Shown in pieces: positions 41,267 through 50,925 of a DNA stretch of 64,000 bases. The notes below the pieces were generated by a model. That model searched no databases. It was not told the DNA's origin and worked only from the letters and a program-made list of their open reading frames with translations. Source of the stretch: Shinella sp. XGS7 (lineage in GTDB: Bacteria > Pseudomonadota > Gammaproteobacteria > Burkholderiales > Burkholderiaceae_C); assembly GCF_020535565.1 (NCBI RefSeq), contig NZ_CP084758.1, positions 2,321,501 to 2,385,500 on the forward strand, written 5' to 3'. Every line of letters begins with the position of its first letter. Within the stretch, counting starts at the first letter, position 1. Position numbers and translations under genes: made by a program.

Positions 41267-42462
41267 TGGCGGCCGCGCCCGCGGGCGGGGAGGGTACGCA
41301 CGCCGCGCCTTCGCGTCAGGCCCTGTCGGCCCTGGTGGCCACCATGATCTCCATCCATGCCTGCATGGCCAGCACCCGGGTGGCGGCCAGCCTCTGGGTG
41401 CTGGACCAGGGTCTGGGCGAATGGACGGTGGGCGTGCTGCTGAGCCTGTTCGCCGTGGCGCCCATGGCGCTGGCGCTGTGGGCCGGCCGCCAGGTGGACC
41501 GCTTCGGCTTCCACCGCCCCATGGCCTATGCCGTGGTCATGGCCTTCGTCGGCGCCCTGGCCTCTCTGGCCCAGCCCAGCCTGCCCACCATCGTGTTCAG
41601 CTGCCTGCTCAATGGCGGCGCCACCGCGGTGGCGGCCGTGGCCACACAGCGTGAGGCGGGTCTGATGGCCAGCGACCCTTCCGAGCTCAAGCGCATGTTC
41701 AGCTATGTGGCGCTGTCACAGGCCCTGTCGAATGCGCTCTCGCCGGTGGCGGCCGGCCTGCTGATCGACCACCTGGGCTTTCGCGCCGCCTTCGCCCTGC
41801 CGGTGCTGCTGCCCCTGCTGGCCTGGGCTGCGGCCCGCCGTCTGCCGCGCCAGCTGCCGCCGCCGGCCAAGACGCCCGCCGAGGGCGCGCGCACCGCCTG
41901 GTCCCTGCTGCGCGACCCGGCCCTGCGCCATCTGCTGATCCTGAACGTGGTGCTCTCGGCCAGCTGGGACGCGCACAGCTTTGTGGTGCCGGTGCTGGGC
42001 CATGCCAAGGGCCTGTCGGCCTCCAGCATCGGCCTGGTGTTGGGCAGCTTTGCGGTGGCCGCCACCCTGGTGCGCCTGGCCATCGTGCGCTGGGCCCAGC
42101 ATCTGGACGAGATCCGCGCCCTGCGCGCGGCCATGGCCCTGGCCACCGTGCTGCTCCTGGTCTATGCCTGGTTGCCGGGCACCCTGGGCCTGGCCCTGGG
42201 CTCGGCCATCCTGGGCATGGCCCTGGGCTCGGTGCAGCCCATGATCCTGGCCACCCTGCACCAGGTCACACCGCCCGAGCGCCACGGCCAGGCCCTGGGC
42301 CTGCGCCTGCTGGCCAGCAATGGCGCCACCGTGGCCATGCCCCTGGGCTTCGGCCTGCTGGCCAGCGCCACCCTGGCGGCAGCGCCGCTGTGGTTGATGG
42401 CAGGGCTGCTGGGTTTGGCGCAGTGGTCGGCTGCCCGAATAGCGCAGCGCGATAGGTTCTAG
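41266..42462 (+). CDS. Major facilitator superfamily transporter
   Basis: 398-residue MFS protein with 12 predicted membrane helices. The cytoplasmic loop motif between helices 2 and 3 reads AGRQVDRFGFHRP, the standard MFS pattern G(K)xxDRxGRR in divergent form. The long central loop carries LPRQLPPPAKTPAEGA. Short length and overall composition fit drug/metabolite efflux permeases, but no substrate marker is present. It is coupled to rmuC by the stop/start overlap and likely co-transcribed. Confidence 0.88.
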   Translation: MAAAPAGGEGTHAAPSRQALSALVATMISIHACMASTRVAASLWVLDQGLGEWTVGVLLSLFAVAPMALALWAGRQVDRFGFHRPMAYAVVMAFVGALASLAQPSLPTIVFSCLLNGGATAVAAVATQREAGLMASDPSELKRMFSYVALSQALSNALSPVAAGLLIDHLGFRAAFALPVLLPLLAWAAARRLPRQLPPPAKTPAEGARTAWSLLRDPALRHLLILNVVLSASWDAHSFVVPVLGHAKGLSASSIGLVLGSFAVAATLVRLAIVRWAQHLDEIRALRAAMALATVLLLVYAWLPGTLGLALGSAILGMALGSVQPMILATLHQVTPPERHGQALGLRLLASNGATVAMPLGFGLLASATLAAAPLWLMAGLLGLAQWSAARIAQRDRF

Positions 42463-42512
42463 GCCCGCGATACTCTGCGGCATCGATACCAATCACTGGG
42501 AGGAGCTGCCGC

Positions 42513-43466
42513 ATGACTGCACTGCCCGCACCCCGCTGCGGATTGCCACTGGCTGGCGACATCATTTTCTGCGGGGCCTTCGATGAGCCGTCGCTCAACG
42601 TGAGGCTGCAGCGCCTTTTGCGACTTGACTCCGATGCAGAGTATGGCCATGTGGCTGTGATGTGCGGCATCGATCACGGCGTGCATGCGATGCCATCGTC
42701 GGGTGTCGCGCCCTTCGGCCTTCACCAGCTCCTGAACGATTTTCAGACCCGAGGCGAACGCTGGAGGGTGTTTAGATTGCGTAGTGTGGATACGGCCGCT
42801 GCGCGGCAGTACTACAGCATCACGATGAGCGTTCGGAGCGCAGCCAGCTTTTTCCTTGAGCAGAGCTACAACTATGCCATCCAGTTGCCCGAGTGGCCGG
42901 ACCGGCCCGAGGCTTCGAGCCGGAGCTTTTGCTCTCAGCTGGTGTCACGCATCTATGAGCGAGCCTTCAATTTGCGCCCCGATCAAAATCGGCTGAGCTC
43001 CACTGTGCTGCCGGCGGATCAGCATTCCTACATCGCTGGCCGGCCCGCTGAGTGGATCGACGTTACCGCTGCATATGAAGAGCGTATCAACTACGTCAAG
43101 GGAATCTCAGCGGCCCGTCTTGATGAAGAGATCCAGAGGGAAGAGAAAACTATTTCCGCATGGATGCAGGACGTTCGCCTTCGCCAGGGCTTCCAGCAGC
43201 GCTTTGCGGATGCGGCTGAAAAAATGCGGGATGTGCAGGACGTTGTCGAGGACGTGGAGCGCCAAGCCGACCGCATCCATCTTGCGTTAACGGGTCAGAG
43301 CAAGCCTGCGCCGCAGCCCTACCAACCGGCCCAACACTTGGAAGCGGCCCTCGAACAGGGAGCTCAGCACAGCTGGCGTAACTACCGACTGTGGAAACGT
43401 GATCGCATCAAGGCGGCCTTGCGGGCTTTGAAACGCCGCTGGCGCCTTGTGCGTCTCGGTCGCTGA
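42513..43466 (+). CDS. Permuted NlpC/P60-like (YiiX/YebB-type) protein with C-terminal coiled coil
   Basis: 317-residue protein. Residues 15-21 (GDIIFCG), YGHVAV with His46 and SFCSQLV with Cys140 match the order seen in permuted papain-like YiiX/YebB proteins, where the His precedes the catalytic Cys. So a cysteine hydrolase on a peptide, lipid or amide bond is likely. Residues about 200-260 form a charged coiled coil, and the C-terminus is strongly basic (RIKAALRALKRRWRLVRLGR). No signal peptide is seen. GC content and codon use are clearly lower than in neighbours, suggesting horizontal acquisition. A strong GGGAGGAG ribosome site precedes the start. It is 50 bp after the MFS gene. Confidence 0.72.
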   Translation: MTALPAPRCGLPLAGDIIFCGAFDEPSLNVRLQRLLRLDSDAEYGHVAVMCGIDHGVHAMPSSGVAPFGLHQLLNDFQTRGERWRVFRLRSVDTAAARQYYSITMSVRSAASFFLEQSYNYAIQLPEWPDRPEASSRSFCSQLVSRIYERAFNLRPDQNRLSSTVLPADQHSYIAGRPAEWIDVTAAYEERINYVKGISAARLDEEIQREEKTISAWMQDVRLRQGFQQRFADAAEKMRDVQDVVEDVERQADRIHLALTGQSKPAPQPYQPAQHLEAALEQGAQHSWRNYRLWKRDRIKAALRALKRRWRLVRLGR

Positions 43467-43487
43467 GTCTCTGCGCAGCTCGCTCCC

Positions 43488-45530
43488 TCAAGCCATGCCC
43501 TGGTGGCGCAGCAGAGCGTCGATGCGGGGCTCGCGGCCGCGGAAGGCCTTGAAGTTGTCGATGGCGTCGCGGGCGCCGCCGGCTTCCAGGATGCTTTGCA
43601 GATAGCGGCGGCCGGTGGCGGGGTTGAACACGCCTTCCTCCTCGAAGGCGCTCCAGGCGTCGGCACTCAGCACCTCGGCCCATTTGTAGCTGTAGTAGCC
43701 GGCCGAGTAGCCGCCCGCAAAGATGTGGGAGAAGCTGTGCTGGAAGCGGTTGAAGGCCGGCGGCGGGTTGACCGAGACCTCGGCCCGCACCTCGTCCAGC
43801 AGCTGCTGCACGGCCTGTTCCTGACCCGGCTCGGCATGCAGGCGCATGTCGAAGAGCGCGAACTCGATCTGGCGCAGGGTCTGCAGGCCACTCTGGAAGT
43901 TCTTGGCGGCGATCATCTTGTCGTAGAGCGCGCGCGGCAGGGGCTCGCCGGTCTGCACATGGCTGGAGAGCTGCTGCAGCACCTCCCACTCCCAGCAGAA
44001 GTTCTCCATGAACTGGCTGGGCAGTTCCACCGCGTCCCATTCCACGCCGGAGATGCCGGAGACGCCCAGCTCGTCCACCTGGGTCAGCAGATGGTGCAGG
44101 CCATGGCCGAACTCGTGGAAGAGGGTGGTGACATCGTCATGCGTCAGCAGGGCGGGCTTGTCACCCGCGGGCGAGGCGAAATTGCACACCAGCTGGGCCA
44201 CCGGGGTCTGGAGCTGGCCTTCAGGACGGGCCCAGCGGCTGCGCACCTCGTCCATCCAGGCGCCAGGGCGCTTGCCCGGGCGGGCGTAGAGGTCCAGGTA
44301 GAACTGGCCCACCAACTGGCCGGATCCGGAAGGATCCTTCGGATCCTGGCGCTCCAGGCGGTAGAACTTGACCGACTCGTGCCAGACCTCGGCCTGGCTC
44401 TCGATGATCTTCACATCGAAGAGGCGCTGGATGATGTCGAACAGGCCGCTGAGCACGCGCGGCACGGTCAGGTACTCGCGCACCTCCTGGTCGCTGAAGG
44501 CATAGCGGGCCTCCTTGAGCTTCTCGGCCACGAAGGCCTGGTCCCAGGCCTGCATCTCGGCCAGGCCCAGATTCGCGGCGGCGAATTCGCGCATCTCGGC
44601 CAGGTCCTTCTCCGCATAGGGGCGGGCGCGGCCGGCCAGGTCGCGCAGGAAGTCCAGCACCTGCTCGGGCGACTGGGCCATCTTGGGCACCAGGGAGACC
44701 TCGGCGAAGTTCTTGAAGCCCAGCAGCTGGGCCTCTTCCTGGCGCAGCATCAGCAGCTGCTGCATCAGGGCGCTGTTGTCCAGTTCGGGCTGGGCACCCA
44801 GCTCGCTGGCTCGGGTGACATAGGCACGGTAGAGCGTCTCGCGCAGGGCGCGGTTCTCGGCGTACTGCATCACCGGGAAGTAGCTGGGGAAGTGCAGGGT
44901 GAGCTTGTGGCCGGCCTTGCCTTCGGCTTCAGCCGCGGCGCGGGCATTGGCCACCACATCGGCCGGCACGCCGGCCAGCTCTTCGGCGCTGGCGTAGTGG
45001 GCGAAGCCGTCGGTGGCGTCCATCACATGCTCGGAGAACTTCTGGCCCAGCTCGGCGGCCTCTTCCTGGATGGCGGCAAAGCGATCGCGGGCGGCACCCT
45101 GCAGCTCGGCGCCGGAGAGCACGAAGTCGCGGATCCAGTGCTTGAGCGCCTGCTGGCGCGCCGGGCTCAGCGTGGCCGCCTGGGCCTGGATGGCCTTGTA
45201 CTTGGCGTAGAGCTGCTCGTCGGCGCCCAGGGCGGTGTAGAACTCGGTGACCGCCGGCAGCATGGCGTTGTAGGCCTCGCGCAGGGCGGGCGTGTTGGCC
45301 ACGGCGTTCAGATGACCCACGGCGCCCCAGGCATGGGAGAGGCGCTCGGTGGCCACGCTCAGCACGCGGGCCAGGGTGTCGTAGTCGGCCGGCGTGGCCG
45401 CGTCGGTGGCCTGGGCCAGGGCAGCCTTGGCCTCGTCCAGCAGCTGGCTGATGGCCGGCTGGATGTGCTCGGGCTGGATGCTGGCGAAGGCGGGCAGGGG
45501 GGCGGTGGAGAGCAGGGGATTGGTGTTCAT
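43488..45530 (-). CDS. prlC: Oligopeptidase A (M3 metallopeptidase)
   Basis: 680-residue cytosolic zinc peptidase of family M3 that degrades signal-peptide fragments and other oligopeptides. The zinc site is HEFGHGLHH with His472, Glu473 and His476; the third ligand Glu lies in the GVEWDAVELPSQFMENFCWE block downstream. Length matches PrlC (about 680). Both the ATG at 45530 and one at 45542 are possible; the former fits the family start MNTNPLL. It is converged upon by the NlpC-like gene (21 bp). Confidence 0.95.
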   Translation of the reverse strand: MNTNPLLSTAPLPAFASIQPEHIQPAISQLLDEAKAALAQATDAATPADYDTLARVLSVATERLSHAWGAVGHLNAVANTPALREAYNAMLPAVTEFYTALGADEQLYAKYKAIQAQAATLSPARQQALKHWIRDFVLSGAELQGAARDRFAAIQEEAAELGQKFSEHVMDATDGFAHYASAEELAGVPADVVANARAAAEAEGKAGHKLTLHFPSYFPVMQYAENRALRETLYRAYVTRASELGAQPELDNSALMQQLLMLRQEEAQLLGFKNFAEVSLVPKMAQSPEQVLDFLRDLAGRARPYAEKDLAEMREFAAANLGLAEMQAWDQAFVAEKLKEARYAFSDQEVREYLTVPRVLSGLFDIIQRLFDVKIIESQAEVWHESVKFYRLERQDPKDPSGSGQLVGQFYLDLYARPGKRPGAWMDEVRSRWARPEGQLQTPVAQLVCNFASPAGDKPALLTHDDVTTLFHEFGHGLHHLLTQVDELGVSGISGVEWDAVELPSQFMENFCWEWEVLQQLSSHVQTGEPLPRALYDKMIAAKNFQSGLQTLRQIEFALFDMRLHAEPGQEQAVQQLLDEVRAEVSVNPPPAFNRFQHSFSHIFAGGYSAGYYSYKWAEVLSADAWSAFEEEGVFNPATGRRYLQSILEAGGARDAIDNFKAFRGREPRIDALLRHQGMA

Positions 45531-45580
45531 GGTGGTCTTCACGGCGGTCGCGCCCCGGTCAGGGCAGGGAGAGATCTGGT

Positions 45581-46624
45581 TCAGATGGCGGGGCCCTGGC
45601 GCAATTCAAGCGTCGTGGGCGTCCAGTGCAGTGCGGCCCATTCTCCCTGGATCAGGCCGAGCTGGGGGGGCACATGGCCGATGTCCGCGTCCAGCAGCAC
45701 GGGTAGATCCAGCCCGTCCAGGGCGGCGCGCACCGCGTCTTCATGGCTGAGCTGCTGGGCGCTGCTGGCCACGGCGGGCGGGGCGTGGCGGCCCAGGATC
45801 AGGCCGGCCGCGCCCTCGAACCAGCCATGCAGGCGCAGGCTCCAGAGCGCGCGCAGCAGCTCGCAAGGCGCCATCTCGCAGTTCTCCAGGAAGAGCAGGG
45901 GCGGGGCGATGCCGGGCGTCTGGCGCCAGGCGCGCAGATCGCCATAGTCGCTGCCGGCAATGCGGGCCAGGGTGTCCAGGCAGCCGCCCACCAGGCGGCC
46001 GCGCAGGACCAGGGCCTCGTCGTGCCCGTCCAGGCGGCGCCAGCGCGTGGATTCGCTGAGCTGCAGATTGGCGGCCGGTTCATCGCGCCAGTCGGGGCTG
46101 CGGGCCTGCCAGCGCGGCGAGGCCTGCTGCAGCGGCGCCTCGGCCTCGAAGAGCAGGGCCTGCAGGGCGGCGGTGTTGGCATCCAGCTCGGCGGCGCCCA
46201 GCTCCATCAGATTGGGGCCGTGCAGGCTCATCCAGCCGGCGCGCAGCAGCAGGGGCAGTTGCAGGGTGCTGAGGTCGGAGAAGCCGCTGAACCATTTGGG
46301 CTCGGCCGCGGCCAGGGCCTGGAAGTCCAGCCGGGGCAGCAGCTCGATGGCGCGCTCCCCACCCCAGGGCGGCAGCACGGCGGCGATGCCCGGGTCCAGC
46401 AGCAAGGCCTGCAGCTCGGCCGCGCGCTCGGCGGCCGGCGCGCTGCACTGCTGGCCCTGGCGGCGCAGCGTGGCGCCCTCGTGCACGCGCAGGCCCCAGG
46501 ACTGCAGGCGGGCGATGGCGCGCTCCAGGCGCGGCCACAGCGCGGGCTCCACGCCGGAGGAGGGCGCGCACAGCGCCACGGTGTCCCCCGCGCGCAGCGG
46601 GCGCGGCCGGCGGGGCGTGCGCAT
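45581..46624 (-). CDS. LD-carboxypeptidase (peptidase S66)
   Basis: 347-residue S66 serine peptidase; family members remove the terminal D-Ala from murein tetrapeptides in recycling (LdcA) or inactivate microcin C (MccF). Nucleophile Ser116 is in GFSDLST, the Glu in FLENCE and the catalytic His317 in DIGHVPPQ. No signal peptide, so it is cytosolic, as expected for murein-peptide recycling. The start overlaps the folD stop by one base (TGATG). LdcA is the more likely role. Confidence 0.92.
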   Translation of the reverse strand: MRTPRRPRPLRAGDTVALCAPSSGVEPALWPRLERAIARLQSWGLRVHEGATLRRQGQQCSAPAAERAAELQALLLDPGIAAVLPPWGGERAIELLPRLDFQALAAAEPKWFSGFSDLSTLQLPLLLRAGWMSLHGPNLMELGAAELDANTAALQALLFEAEAPLQQASPRWQARSPDWRDEPAANLQLSESTRWRRLDGHDEALVLRGRLVGGCLDTLARIAGSDYGDLRAWRQTPGIAPPLLFLENCEMAPCELLRALWSLRLHGWFEGAAGLILGRHAPPAVASSAQQLSHEDAVRAALDGLDLPVLLDADIGHVPPQLGLIQGEWAALHWTPTTLELRQGPAI

Positions 46625-47481
46625 CAGCGGGCGAGGCTGCGCTCGGCCGACTCCAGGGTGTTGACCAGCAGCATGGTGATGGTCATGGGGCCCACGCCGC
46701 CGGGCACCGGGGTGATCCAGCCGGCCACGTTCTTCACGCCCTCGAAGTCCACATCGCCGCAGAGCTTGCCTTCGTCATTGCGGTTCATGCCCACATCGAT
46801 GACCACGGCGCCGGGCTTGACCATGTCGGCAGTCAGCACATTGCGCTTGCCCACCGCTGCGACGATCACATCGGCCTGGCGGGTCATGGCCCCCAGGTCG
46901 GCGGTGCCGCTGTGGCAGACGGTGACGGTGGCATTGGCCTGCAGCAGCATCATGGCCATGGGCTTGCCCACGATGTTGGAGCGGCCGATCACCACGGCAT
47001 GCTTGCCCTTGAGGTCCTTCATGCCGATGCTCTCCAGCATCTTCATGCAGCCATAGGGCGTGCAGGCCTTGAAGCCCTGCTCGCCCACCATCAGCGCGCC
47101 GGCACTTTCCACGGCGAAGCCGTCCACGTCCTTGGCCGGCGAGATCGCCTCGATGACCTTGTGGTCGTCGATGTGCTGGGGCAGGGGCAGCTGCACCAGG
47201 ATGCCGTGGATGCTCGGATCCTGGTTGAGCGCTTCGATGCGGGCCAGCAGCTCGGCCTCGGTCATCGTCGCCTCGTACTTTTCCAGTACGGAATGCAGGC
47301 CTGCATCCTCGCAAGCCTTGACCTTGTTGCGCACATAGACCTGGCTGGCGGGGTTGTCGCCGACCAGCACAACGGCCAGGCCCGGCTTCACACCCTGGGC
47401 GGTCAGCGCGGCGGCGCGCTGGGCCACTTCGCCCCGCAGTTGCTTGGAAAGGGCGTTGCCGTCGATCAGTTGTGCGCTCAT
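46624..47481 (-). CDS. folD: Bifunctional methylenetetrahydrofolate dehydrogenase/cyclohydrolase
   Basis: 285-residue FolD, which interconverts 5,10-methylene- and 10-formyl-tetrahydrofolate. Seen are [20 protein letters not shown] (catalytic Lys), [30 protein letters not shown] (NADP site) and the C-terminal [16 protein letters not shown]. The start chosen (47481) gives [11 protein letters not shown], the family N-terminus. The gene reads towards the LD-carboxypeptidase and is translationally coupled with it. Confidence 0.97.
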   Translation of the reverse strand: MSAQLIDGNALSKQLRGEVAQRAAALTAQGVKPGLAVVLVGDNPASQVYVRNKVKACEDAGLHSVLEKYEATMTEAELLARIEALNQDPSIHGILVQLPLPQHIDDHKVIEAISPAKDVDGFAVESAGALMVGEQGFKACTPYGCMKMLESIGMKDLKGKHAVVIGRSNIVGKPMAMMLLQANATVTVCHSGTADLGAMTRQADVIVAAVGKRNVLTADMVKPGAVVIDVGMNRNDEGKLCGDVDFEGVKNVAGWITPVPGGVGPMTITMLLVNTLESAERSLAR

Positions 47482-47504
47482 GGGTCGGTACTCCGGTCGG
47501 AAAA

Positions 47505-47531
47505 ACAAAAGAGGCCGCTCAAAGCGGCCTC
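47505..47531 (-). terminator. Rho-independent terminator after the FixJ-like regulator gene
   Basis: Stem GAGGCCGCT / AGCGGCCTC (47511-47531, 3-nt loop CAA) is followed on the minus strand by a T-rich tract (TTTTGTTTTT). It lies 18 bp past the regulator stop and just before the folD start, separating the two units. Confidence 0.85.
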
Positions 47532-47548
47532 GTGGGTGTGTGCGTGGA

Positions 47549-48172
47549 TCAGGCCTTGGCCGTGGCCCCCAGCGCGATCTTGAGTAGATCGGCCACGGTG
47601 TTGGCGTTGAGCTTTTCCATGATGTTGGCGCGGTGCGCCTCCACCGTCTTGATGCTGATGCCCAGATCGTCGGCGATCTGCTTGTTCAGGCGGCCGGCCA
47701 CGATGCGCTCCAGCACCTGGGCCTCGCGGGTGGTCAGGCGGGCCAGCAGGGCGTCGCGGCTGGCGGCTTCCTGGTGGGTGGAGAAGGCGTTGCGGGCCTG
47801 GTCGAGCATGCGCTCCACCAGGGCCAGCAGTTCTTCTTCCTTGAAGGGCTTCTCGATGAAGTCCATCGCGCCCTTCTTCATGGTCTGCACTGCCATGGGC
47901 ACATCGCCGTGGCCGGTGATGAAGACCACGGGCAGGGGGCTCTTGCGCTCCAGCAGCCGGTCTTGCAGCTCCAGGCCGCTCATGCCTTCCATGCGGATGT
48001 CGGCGATCAGGCAGGCGACCTCGCGCGGGTCGTAGCGCGAGAGGAAACTCTCGGCGGAGTCGAAACACTTGACCCGGTAGTCCTTGCCTTCCAGCAGCCA
48101 TTGCAGGGAGTCCCGCACGGCTTCATCGTCATCAACAACGTAGACGTTACCCTTCTTCGGAATCAGACTCAT
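47549..48172 (-). CDS. FixJ-type response regulator next to the PDH operon
   Basis: 207-residue response regulator: receiver with DDD near 14-16, phospho-acceptor Asp58 (CLIADIRM) and Lys in IEKPFK, then a LuxR-type HTH ([36 protein letters not shown]). Start at 48172, overlapping the kinase stop by four bases. It is paralogous in architecture to DctR in this window. The divergent aceE-aceF-lpdA operon on the far side of the kinase makes pyruvate dehydrogenase genes the likeliest target. Confidence 0.93.
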   Translation of the reverse strand: MSLIPKKGNVYVVDDDEAVRDSLQWLLEGKDYRVKCFDSAESFLSRYDPREVACLIADIRMEGMSGLELQDRLLERKSPLPVVFITGHGDVPMAVQTMKKGAMDFIEKPFKEEELLALVERMLDQARNAFSTHQEAASRDALLARLTTREAQVLERIVAGRLNKQIADDLGISIKTVEAHRANIMEKLNANTVADLLKIALGATAKA

Positions 48173-50730
48173 GGTGTCGCAGCAGTGTTCATGGCGGTCC
48201 CCGAGGCTTCGGGGCGCGGGGTGTCCACGGGGATGGTGAAGGCGAACCGGCACCCGACGATGGACGCGCCATTGTAGAGGTTCTCCGCCCGGATCCGGCC
48301 CTGGTGGGACTCCACGATAGACCGGCATAACCCTAGGCCGATGCCCAGTCCGTCGGCCTTGGTGGAGAAGAAGGCCTCGTACATGCGCGAGATCACTTCC
48401 TCGGGCAGGCCCGGGCCCATATCGGTCACGCTGAACTCGATATGCCCCCCCAGCTCGGGGGTGTGTTTAGGGATCACTCTCAGCTCGATGTGGCGGCGCG
48501 AGGCGGGCAGGTTGGCGTTGTCGATGGCCTCGGCCGCGTTCTTGAGCAGATTGAGCAGCACCTGCTCGATCAGGATGGGGTCCACCTGCAGCTGGGGCAG
48601 GCGCTGGGCCACGTAGCTGTGGATGGCCACATTGCGGCGCCGCAGCTCGATGCCGGCCAGCTCCACCGCGTCTTCGACGATGCTGTGGGCCGAGGAGGGC
48701 TGGCGCTGCGGCTCGCTGCGCTTCACGAAGTTGCGGATGCGGTGAATGATCTGGCCGGCGCGCTGGGCCTGCTTGGCCGTCTTCTCGAGCGCGGCCAGCA
48801 GGTCTTCCTTGCGGATATTGTCGTCACGCACGCGCGAGACCATGCCGTTGCAGTAGTTGCTGATGGCGGTGAGCGGCTGGTTGAGCTCGTGGGCCACGCT
48901 GGAGGCCATCTCGCCCATGGTCATCAGACGGCTGGTCACCTGGGCCTTCTCGGCCTGCTGAGCGGCCACCATCTCGGCATGGCGGCGCGCCGTGATGTCG
49001 GTGGCGATCAGCATCTGGGCCAGGCGGCCGTCGGTCCACTGCAGATAGCGGGCGCGCACGTCGAACCACATCTCCAGGGTGTCGATATAGACCTCGCGCG
49101 GATCCGAGCCCACCTCGGTGAGGTGCTGGGAGGGCAGGCCGCTGTAGTCGTCCACCTCCTCGTCGGGATCGCCTTCGGTGGCGCTGATCAGCTGGCTGCC
49201 CGCCAGCACCGCGTGCCCCTTGGGGTCGGCGCCGAACCACAGGCGGTAGCTGCGGTTGGCGAAGAGCAGCTCGCCCTGCTGCACCGAGAGCACCGAGACG
49301 GCGGCATCCAGCCCCTCCAGCACCGTGGTGAAGCGCTCGTGCGAGGCGCTGAGCTGGTCGCGCACGCGCTTGGCCTCGGTGATATTGGTCATGGAGGCCA
49401 TCCAGCCGTTCTGCTTGCCCTTGTGGTCGATCAGGGGGCTCACATACATGCGGGCATCGAAGATGGTGCCGTCCTTGCGCATCACCTTGACCTCGGCGCC
49501 GCCGGCCGGGCTGCGGCCCTGCACCTCCTGCTGCTGCAGGCGCAGGTTTTCCTCGTAGCGGTCGGGCGGCCAGTAGGGGAAGGGGGGCTTGCGGCCGATG
49601 AGCTCTGCCTCGGAGAAGCCGGTCATGGCGCAGAAGGCCGGGTTCACATAGGAGATGCGCGACTCCATGTCCATGGCCCGCATGCCGGTGAGCATGGAGT
49701 TCTCCATGGCGCGGCGGAAATTGGTCTCGCTGGCCAGGGCGTTCTGCACATGCAGGCGTCGGCGCATGTGCTTCCAGGTGCCCAGCAGCATCCAGACCGT
49801 CAGCACCGAGAGCGCCACCACCATCCAGAACAGGGTGTTGGAGATCAGGCCGATGGAGACCCGGTAGCCCTGGCCGCGCAGCACCAGACCGTTGAGCGCC
49901 GGTGCCAGGGGCACGTCATGCATGATGGAGGCGCGCTGCAGGCGCTGCCCCGGCATGGGCGTCACGGTGCTGGCCACGGCCTGTTCGCGGGCGTCCAGCA
50001 CGGTGATGGGATGGCGCGAGGACACCTCGCTGGGCACCCAGTAGCGCAGCAGGGCCTCGACCGAGTACTCGGCGATCAGCACGCCCGCGAAGCCATTGCG
50101 GTCCAGCAGGGGCACCTGAACCTGGAAGACGGTCAGGCCGTTGAAGTCACCAAACGGCGTGGAGTAGACCGGCTGGCGGCGCTCGCGCGCGGCCTGGAAG
50201 GCCAGCTCGGCCGGATTGCTCTGGTCGGCCACCGGCATGGAGGGGTCACGCCCGTCTCCGCTCATCAAGGCCTCGGACTGGAAGCCCGCGGCGCTGACGC
50301 TGGCGCGGCGCTCGCGCCGGGCCGAGAGCCAGGTCACATGGGTGATCTCGGGGCGCTCGCGGGCAAAGGTGCTGGCCTGCGCGCTGAACTCATGGGCGTC
50401 CACCTGGCGGGTGACGATCTCGCGCGCGATGCGCACCAGCTGCTCCTGGTTCTCGATCAGGCGCAGGCGGATCTGCTGCTGGGCGATCTCGGTATCGCGC
50501 TTGACGGCCTCGGCCTCGCGCTCGATTTCCTCGTTCCGCAGATACCAGAAGGCCAGGATGATGGCCGCCAGGAAGAGCAGCACCGAGATCAGCGGCCCCA
50601 GGGTGGCGAAGCGATCCTGGCGGGCCGGTGACTGGCGCCGCCACCAGGCGGCCACCAGGCGCTGCAGGGGCAGCAGGGCGCGCCGCATGAAGTTCTTGAA
50701 TTCGAAGCGGGAGAGCATGGTGCGGCTCAT
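48169..50730 (-). CDS. Sensor histidine kinase, FixL/DctS-type, with two PAS domains
   Basis: 853-residue membrane kinase: TM1 about 45-65, periplasmic sensor about 66-300, TM2 about 300-320, PAS about 332-455 (a PAC-like end NITEAKRVRDQL), a second PAS about 460-585, HisKA AHELNQPL with His614, and a HATPase domain with NLLKNAAEAIDNA and FFSTKADGLGIGLG. I start at the ATG at 50730; 50718 and 50766 are alternatives. It is coupled to the FixJ-type regulator and divergent from aceE. The signal is unknown; a carboxylate is plausible given the DctS-like periplasmic region. Confidence 0.92.
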   Translation of the reverse strand: MSRTMLSRFEFKNFMRRALLPLQRLVAAWWRRQSPARQDRFATLGPLISVLLFLAAIILAFWYLRNEEIEREAEAVKRDTEIAQQQIRLRLIENQEQLVRIAREIVTRQVDAHEFSAQASTFARERPEITHVTWLSARRERRASVSAAGFQSEALMSGDGRDPSMPVADQSNPAELAFQAARERRQPVYSTPFGDFNGLTVFQVQVPLLDRNGFAGVLIAEYSVEALLRYWVPSEVSSRHPITVLDAREQAVASTVTPMPGQRLQRASIMHDVPLAPALNGLVLRGQGYRVSIGLISNTLFWMVVALSVLTVWMLLGTWKHMRRRLHVQNALASETNFRRAMENSMLTGMRAMDMESRISYVNPAFCAMTGFSEAELIGRKPPFPYWPPDRYEENLRLQQQEVQGRSPAGGAEVKVMRKDGTIFDARMYVSPLIDHKGKQNGWMASMTNITEAKRVRDQLSASHERFTTVLEGLDAAVSVLSVQQGELLFANRSYRLWFGADPKGHAVLAGSQLISATEGDPDEEVDDYSGLPSQHLTEVGSDPREVYIDTLEMWFDVRARYLQWTDGRLAQMLIATDITARRHAEMVAAQQAEKAQVTSRLMTMGEMASSVAHELNQPLTAISNYCNGMVSRVRDDNIRKEDLLAALEKTAKQAQRAGQIIHRIRNFVKRSEPQRQPSSAHSIVEDAVELAGIELRRRNVAIHSYVAQRLPQLQVDPILIEQVLLNLLKNAAEAIDNANLPASRRHIELRVIPKHTPELGGHIEFSVTDMGPGLPEEVISRMYEAFFSTKADGLGIGLGLCRSIVESHQGRIRAENLYNGASIVGCRFAFTIPVDTPRPEASGTAMNTAATP

Positions 50731-50775
50731 TATCCCGGGCTCAGGCGGGCACCCAGGCCGGTGCAAGCCCTGGAA

Positions 50776-50792
50776 ATTTCATTATGCGAAAT
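50776..50792. promoter_or_regulatory. Inverted repeat ATTTC-N7-GAAAT in the PDH/kinase divergent region
   Basis: A perfect ATTTC-ATTATGC-GAAAT palindrome lies in the 195-bp region between the kinase and aceE. A second smaller repeat GCGAA-ATGCA-TTCGC (50787-50801) overlaps its end. Similar TTTC-N7-GAAA sites serve IclR/GntR-type repressors in related bacteria. Candidate operator for aceE or the kinase; the binding protein is unknown. Confidence 0.45.
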
Positions 50793-50925
50793 GCATTCGC
50801 GCCATTTGGAAAAATGACACGGGCTGTGCGACACTCCGTCCGACCTTTTTGGCATCAGCCTCTAAATTCGGGCCAGACTGCGCGCGTGCGCCTGGCCTCA
50901 GGCCTTTCGATAACAGGAGACAAGC

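Noticed and set aside
48442-50631. 729-residue plus-strand open frame over the PAS kinase
   Set aside because: Antisense shadow; no start signal, His/Gly/Ala-rich without domains.
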